Shown here piece by piece: positions 7,917 to 12,089 of a stretch of 12,089 bases of DNA (its first letter is position 1; each line of letters begins with the position of its first letter). The stretch spans positions 1-12,089 of the forward strand of contig JAISXJ010000055.1 in assembly GCA_031270565.1 (NCBI GenBank), read 5' to 3'. Below the pieces are notes generated by a model. It had not been told where the DNA came from. It made no database searches and saw only the letters and a program-made list of their open reading frames with translations. Position numbers and translations under genes: made by a program. The stretch is from Prevotellaceae bacterium. Its GTDB lineage: Bacteria; Bacteroidota; Bacteroidia; Bacteroidales; Paludibacteraceae.

Positions 7917-9899
7917 ATGAAAATCCGCATATTATTTTCCGCCAACACGGCATGGGGTATTTATAACTTCCGCAAGGAGGTGATAACTGCCTGCATCAAC
8001 CATGGCTATGAGGTATTTGTGGCAGCCCCCGCCAACGATCAATTTCGTACAAAACTGACAGAGCTCGGCTGTATCTATATCCCGCTTGATATAAGCGCTA
8101 AAGGTGTTAATCCGATAGATGACATCATACTCTTTTTCAAGTACCGGAAACTGATAAAAGCATGGCAGATTGATGTCTGTTTTCTTTATACCGTCAAGTC
8201 GAACATCTACGGCTCGCTGGCTGCCGCTACGCTTGGTGTAAGGCATATACCAATGGTAACAGGTTTGGGAACATCGTTTCTCAGACGCAATTTTATCTCG
8301 TGGCTGGTAGCAAAACTGTATCACATAACGTGCAGCAAAGCCGAGCAGGTATGGATGCTGAACGAAGATGACAGGCTGTTTTTCAGTAGCAATCGCATCG
8401 TCTCCGACGACAGACTTTATGTTTTTGAATGTGGCGAGGGCGTCAATCTTGACCAGTTTCCTTTGACGGCGCTTCCGAAAGAGCAGGTGATTCTGCTCAA
8501 CGCCCGTATGCTGTGGACAAAGGGTGTCGGCGAGTTTATTGAGGCGGCACAGTGTCTGAAAAAACGCTATCCGCACGTCCGTTTTGCCCTGCTGGGATTT
8601 GTGGGCGTGGATAATCCCGACGCTGTTCCGTCAACACAGATTGATGCCTGGAGCAGAGAAGGCATCATAGAATACTGGGGCGTAACGCACGATGTAGCTT
8701 CGGAAGTTAAGAAAGCCAGTTGTGTGGTGTTACCTTCCTATTATCGCGAAGGCGTGCCGCTGTCGTTGCTTGAGGGGGCGGCTATGGGCAGACCGCTTAT
8801 CACATGCAACACTCCCGGATGTAAGGTAGCAGTGGACGATGGCGTCAACGGCTATTACTGTGATGCTGCCAGCGCCGATTCGCTGCGTCAAAAGATGGAA
8901 CAGATTATCCTCCTTTCCGATGAAGAACGTTATCAAATGGGACTGCGCGGACGGGAAAAGATGGAACGCAGTTTTGATGTTAAACAGGTTATAAATGTCT
9001 ATCTGCAGCAGATTGACCCGTTTTTTGGTCGGCAAAAGCAGGTTTCCCACAAGGCGTCTGTCAATGTTTCCATTGTACTCTATAAGGATACGTTTGAACA
9101 GGTCAAACTGCTGGTCAATACGTTGCGGCAAAGTGCGGCGGTCGGACAAATATTTCTGATAGACAATTCGCCATCAAAAGAGAGCCGTTTTGAACAGCTT
9201 GATGCGTGTTATTATTTCAACAATAAAAATCTGGGTTATGGCAAGGGACATAATCTCGGACTGACATCTTCTTATTTCTCGCAAGTTCCCTATCATCTGG
9301 CTATCAATGCGGATATTCAGTTTCAACCGGACATTCTGCAAACAATAGTTGATTATCTGAATCAACATCCGGATGTTGGCGCACTAATGCCCAAGGTGTA
9401 TTATCCTAACGGAAAAACACAGTATCTGTGTCGATTGTTGCCTTCGCCTATAGATTTGATTGGGCGACGGTTTCTGCCGGCGTCGTGGATGAGAAAGCGT
9501 ATTGCATGGTTGGAAATGCGCTCTACGGATTATTCTCATATCATTGATGTACCGCATATTTCGGGCTGTTTTATGATGTTACGTATGGCGAATCTGGAGA
9601 AAACGGGATTCTTTGACAAACGTTATTTTCTTTATCTTGAAGATATTGACCTCACCCGTCGCCTGCACAATTACTGTCGTACGGTCTTTTTTCCCGACGT
9701 CAGCATTATCCACATGCATAATCGGGGGTCATACAAGGATAGACATCTGCTTGGCGTGCATATTATGAATGCCATTCGTTATTTTAACAAATGGGGATGG
9801 TTTATTGACCCCGACAGAAAGCGCATCAACAGCAAAACCATTGCCGCCGTATTCTCCAAAAAAGAAGAAATTGACAGTTCATCACCATTTTCACTGTAA
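7917..9899 (+). CDS. Fusion: GT4 glycosyltransferase + GT2 (WbbL-like) glycosyltransferase
   Basis: A 660-residue cytoplasmic or membrane-associated protein with two glycosyltransferases in series. Residues 1-~370 are a GT-B fold GT4 enzyme. The N-terminus (TAWGIYNFRKEVI) is typical of capsule/PglA-type enzymes, R197 and K202 (ARMLWTKG) are in the nucleotide-sugar site, and an E-x7-E motif is present (E278/E286 in EGVPLSLLEG). Residues ~380-640 are a GT-A fold GT2 enzyme like WbbL rhamnosyltransferases: VNVSIVLYKD (382-391), IDNS (415-418), NLGYGKGHNLG (438-448), the NAD acidic motif (464-466), HISGCFMML and LEDIDLTRRL (574-583). No methionine lies in the junction (350-381). It probably adds two successive sugars to a lipid-linked repeat unit in the same pathway as the preceding polymerase fusion. 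Donor sugars cannot be read from sequence. Confidence 0.88.
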   Translation: MKIRILFSANTAWGIYNFRKEVITACINHGYEVFVAAPANDQFRTKLTELGCIYIPLDISAKGVNPIDDIILFFKYRKLIKAWQIDVCFLYTVKSNIYGSLAAATLGVRHIPMVTGLGTSFLRRNFISWLVAKLYHITCSKAEQVWMLNEDDRLFFSSNRIVSDDRLYVFECGEGVNLDQFPLTALPKEQVILLNARMLWTKGVGEFIEAAQCLKKRYPHVRFALLGFVGVDNPDAVPSTQIDAWSREGIIEYWGVTHDVASEVKKASCVVLPSYYREGVPLSLLEGAAMGRPLITCNTPGCKVAVDDGVNGYYCDAASADSLRQKMEQIILLSDEERYQMGLRGREKMERSFDVKQVINVYLQQIDPFFGRQKQVSHKASVNVSIVLYKDTFEQVKLLVNTLRQSAAVGQIFLIDNSPSKESRFEQLDACYYFNNKNLGYGKGHNLGLTSSYFSQVPYHLAINADIQFQPDILQTIVDYLNQHPDVGALMPKVYYPNGKTQYLCRLLPSPIDLIGRRFLPASWMRKRIAWLEMRSTDYSHIIDVPHISGCFMMLRMANLEKTGFFDKRYFLYLEDIDLTRRLHNYCRTVFFPDVSIIHMHNRGSYKDRHLLGVHIMNAIRYFNKWGWFIDPDRKRINSKTIAAVFSKKEEIDSSSPFSL

Positions 9900-9913
9900 T
9901 ATGAAAATCACCT

Positions 9914-11872
9914 ATGAAACGACTTAATCACGGTTTTGTGAAAGTGGCAGCGGCAATTCCCGTAGTAACGGTTGCCGATTGCCTGACAAACAGTCAGCGT
10001 ATCATTACTCTGATGCAAGAGGCGGACAGCGCCGGAGTACAGGCAGTATGTTTTCCCGAACTGTCGATAACAGGCTACACGTGTGCCGACCTGTTTCATC
10101 AGACGGCGCTTATTGAACGTGCCGAAGAGGCGCTGGCACATATTGTCGCCGCCTCAAAAACGCTGGATGTGCTGACAATTGTGGGCATACCCGTCGCCGT
10201 TGATAACCAGCTGTTCAACTGTGCGGCAGTGGTCTGTTCGGGTAAGGTTTTGGGAGTTGTTCCCAAGACATTTCTTCCCAATCATCGGGAATTTTACGAG
10301 GTGCGATGGTTTGCTTCGGCAACAGATGCGGATATTAAAACAATCTGTCTAAACGGAGAGGAAGACATTCCTTTCGGAAATGATTTACTGTTCGACAGTA
10401 CGGAATTGTGTTTCTCCATTGAGTTGTGCGAGGATCTTTGGACGCCCGTTCCGCCAAGCAGTTTGCAGACGCTGGCAGGCGCGCAGATTGTGTTTAATCT
10501 TTCTGCCTCTGATGAGCTGGCGGGAAAGGATAACTACCGCCGTCAACTTATTGAACAGCAATCGGCACGGTGCATATCGGGATATGTTTATGCTTCGGCG
10601 GGTTTTGGTGAATCCTCCACCGATTTGCTCTTTGCCGGTAACGGCTATATTGCCGAAAACGGCACGCTACTGGCTGCAACCGAACGTTTTTCGCTCGACA
10701 GTCAATTGCTGGTGTCGGAAATAGATGTTGAGCGGCTTGCAAATGAACGTCAACGCAACCATTGCTTTATGCGCGGACCCGGGCGCATCTCCCGACAATC
10801 TTTCCGGCATATTCCTTTCAGTCTGTCCGGGAAAACGTTTCCCTCTCTGACACGTTATATTAATCCCAAACCGTTTGTGCCATCCGGAAAATTGCTGAAT
10901 GAACGGTGTGAAGAGATTTTTAATACACAGGTCAATGCGTTAGCCGTCAGGTTGCGTGCGACGCAGGTCAGCACGGTGGTGGTGGGTATCTCCGGCGGAC
11001 TGGATTCTACTTTGGCGCTACTGGTAACTGTAGCGGCGTTCGACCGTCTGCACCGCCCGCGTACGGAGATTATCGGTATCACGATGCCGGGCTTCGGCAC
11101 CACAGAACGCACATATAATAATGCCTGCAGACTGATGCAAAAGTTAGGCATCACCGCCCAGACGATAGATATTACCGCCGCATGCCGTCAACATTTTACC
11201 GATATAGGACACAATATTGACAAGCACGACGTCATTTTTGAAAATACACAAGCCCGTGAACGCACACAACTGTTGATGGATATTGCCAATCAGCGTAACG
11301 GGCTGGTGGTCGGTACGGGTGATATGTCCGAGTTGGCGCTTGGATGGGCAACCTATAATGGCGACCACATGTCTATGTATGGCGTCAATGCGGGCGTTCC
11401 AAAAACACTGGTGCGTCATCTGATTGAATGGCGCATCTCCCGTTCTGACGACGGAGATGAGCAAGCTATTTTGCGCGATATTTGCGCAACTCCCATCAGC
11501 CCCGAACTGCTGCCCGCCACCGAAAAGGGCGACATTGCACAACGCACAGAGGAAATTGTTGGTCCCTATATTCTGCATGATTTCTTCCTGTACTATCTTC
11601 TCCGTTTCGGCTTTTCGCCTGCGAAGATAGCCTTTCTGGCAACGCAGACATTCGCCGAGAGTTACGACAGGATAACCATTCTGCGCTGCCTGCGGGAGTT
11701 TTTTCACCGGTTTTTTACTCAACAGTTTAAACGGTCATGTATGCCTGACGGAATAAAAGTCGGTTCGGTCAGCCTCTCTCCGCGCAGCGACTGGCGTATG
11801 CCAAGCGACGCCTCAGCAGCCCAGTGGATGGACGAAATCGACCGGATGTTGCAACAAATCACCAGCGTATGA
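9914..11872 (+). CDS. nadE: Glutamine-dependent NAD+ synthase
   Basis: Catalyses the last step of NAD+ synthesis, amidating nicotinic acid adenine dinucleotide with ATP and glutamine-derived ammonia in the cytosol. The N-terminal part (~1-280) is a nitrilase-type glutaminase with the full Glu-Lys-Cys triad: E49 (FPELS), K118 (VPKTF) and C172 (ELCEDLW). The C-terminal part (~320-652) is the synthetase, with the ATP pyrophosphatase loop SGGLDST (360-366) and the conserved GTGDMSELALGWATYNGDH region. The 652 residues are the normal two-domain length and no key residue is missing. The start at 9914 leaves GFVKVAAAIP near the N-terminus, as in relatives. It begins 14 bases after the glycosyltransferase gene and overlaps rsgA by 4 nt, so it may share a transcript with both. 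Confidence 0.96.
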   Translation: MKRLNHGFVKVAAAIPVVTVADCLTNSQRIITLMQEADSAGVQAVCFPELSITGYTCADLFHQTALIERAEEALAHIVAASKTLDVLTIVGIPVAVDNQLFNCAAVVCSGKVLGVVPKTFLPNHREFYEVRWFASATDADIKTICLNGEEDIPFGNDLLFDSTELCFSIELCEDLWTPVPPSSLQTLAGAQIVFNLSASDELAGKDNYRRQLIEQQSARCISGYVYASAGFGESSTDLLFAGNGYIAENGTLLAATERFSLDSQLLVSEIDVERLANERQRNHCFMRGPGRISRQSFRHIPFSLSGKTFPSLTRYINPKPFVPSGKLLNERCEEIFNTQVNALAVRLRATQVSTVVVGISGGLDSTLALLVTVAAFDRLHRPRTEIIGITMPGFGTTERTYNNACRLMQKLGITAQTIDITAACRQHFTDIGHNIDKHDVIFENTQARERTQLLMDIANQRNGLVVGTGDMSELALGWATYNGDHMSMYGVNAGVPKTLVRHLIEWRISRSDDGDEQAILRDICATPISPELLPATEKGDIAQRTEEIVGPYILHDFFLYYLLRFGFSPAKIAFLATQTFAESYDRITILRCLREFFHRFFTQQFKRSCMPDGIKVGSVSLSPRSDWRMPSDASAAQWMDEIDRMLQQITSV

Positions 11873-12089
11873 CGGAAGGTCTGGTTATTAAATGTACGGG
11901 AAGCGACTCCCTGATACGCCTCAGCAACGGCGAACTGACAACGTGCAAGGTAAAGGGCAATTTTCGGATTAAGGGGATTAAAAGCACCAGTCCGGTGGTG
12001 GTGGGCGACCGCGTGATGGTTGATGAAGCGGGATTCATTCACTCCATTTGCGAGAGGCGTAACTGCATTGTACGCAAGCCGACCAACCT
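11869..12089 (+). CDS. rsgA: Ribosome small-subunit GTPase RsgA (5' part, truncated by window end)
   Basis: RsgA is a circularly permuted GTPase that helps the 30S subunit mature and is activated by the ribosome. Only the first 73 codons are in the window. They encode the N-terminal OB-fold: the start MTEGLVIKCTGSDSLIRL, then TCKVKGNFRIKGIKSTSPVVVGDRV in two strands, then ICERRNCIVRKPTN leading toward the GTPase domain. This order is characteristic of Bacteroidota RsgA proteins. The GTPase motifs and zinc-binding tail lie beyond the window, so they cannot be checked. The start overlaps the nadE stop as ATGA, which suggests translational coupling. Confidence 0.9.
   Translation, partial: MTEGLVIKCTGSDSLIRLSNGELTTCKVKGNFRIKGIKSTSPVVVGDRVMVDEAGFIHSICERRNCIVRKPTN

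Noticed and set aside
7932..8576. Open frame of 214 codons on the minus strand inside the GT4 domain
   Set aside because: It lies fully opposite a domain with intact GT4 motifs, its translation shows no recognisable domain, and no promoter or ribosome site precedes it.
9901..9927. Eight-codon open frame (MKITYETT) overlapping the nadE start
   Set aside because: It is out of frame with nadE, too short to judge, and the nadE start at 9914 fits relatives; any leader role would be guesswork.
11144..11722. Open frame of 192 codons on the minus strand inside nadE
   Set aside because: It is antisense to the conserved synthetase domain and its Cys/His/Gln-rich translation looks like a reverse-complement shadow.

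Overview
The window looks like a chromosomal segment of a member of the Bacteroidota, probably of the Bacteroidales type. Four things point there. It carries a GldG homologue. Its ribosomal protein S16 has a long charged tail. The starts mostly lack strong Shine-Dalgarno sequences. Two intergenic regions carry the Bacteroidota -7 promoter box TAnnTTTG (both as TACCTTTG). All recognisable genes lie on the + strand. No tRNA, rRNA, insertion sequence or CRISPR array is visible.

Layout. Bases 1-384 are non-coding and rich in repeats. They hold two inverted copies of a hairpin module (2-44 and 128-162), further small hairpins, seven tandem copies of a 7-bp unit (237-285) and a promoter -7 box. Next comes a likely three-gene unit: a PgpH-type membrane HD phosphodiesterase of cyclic di-AMP (385-2460), a GldG-like gliding/ABC auxiliary protein overlapping it by 8 nt (2453-4162), and a DedA-family membrane protein 18 nt further on (4181-4825). 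A 170-bp gap carries a well-formed promoter for rpsP (4996-5568), which ends in a clear intrinsic terminator.

The second half is a closely spaced unit. It begins with two consecutive multidomain glycan-assembly genes. The first (5662-7878) joins an oligosaccharide repeat-unit (Wzy-like) polymerase to a GT2 glycosyltransferase. The second (7917-9899) joins a GT4 glycosyltransferase to a second, WbbL-like GT2 enzyme. They are followed 14 nt later by glutamine-dependent NAD+ synthase nadE (9914-11872), which overlaps by 4 nt the start of rsgA, cut off by the window end.

How they work together. The envelope is the common theme: c-di-AMP turnover, a GldG-type transporter component, a DedA protein (some family members recycle undecaprenyl phosphate), and four glycan-assembly modules packed into two polypeptides. 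rpsP, nadE and rsgA are housekeeping genes. The most unusual feature is the pair of adjacent fusions, a compact surface-polysaccharide cassette inserted between housekeeping genes. It has no initiating sugar-phosphate transferase or flippase in view, so it must depend on genes elsewhere. Functions are assigned by reading motifs in the translated sequence, without database searches.
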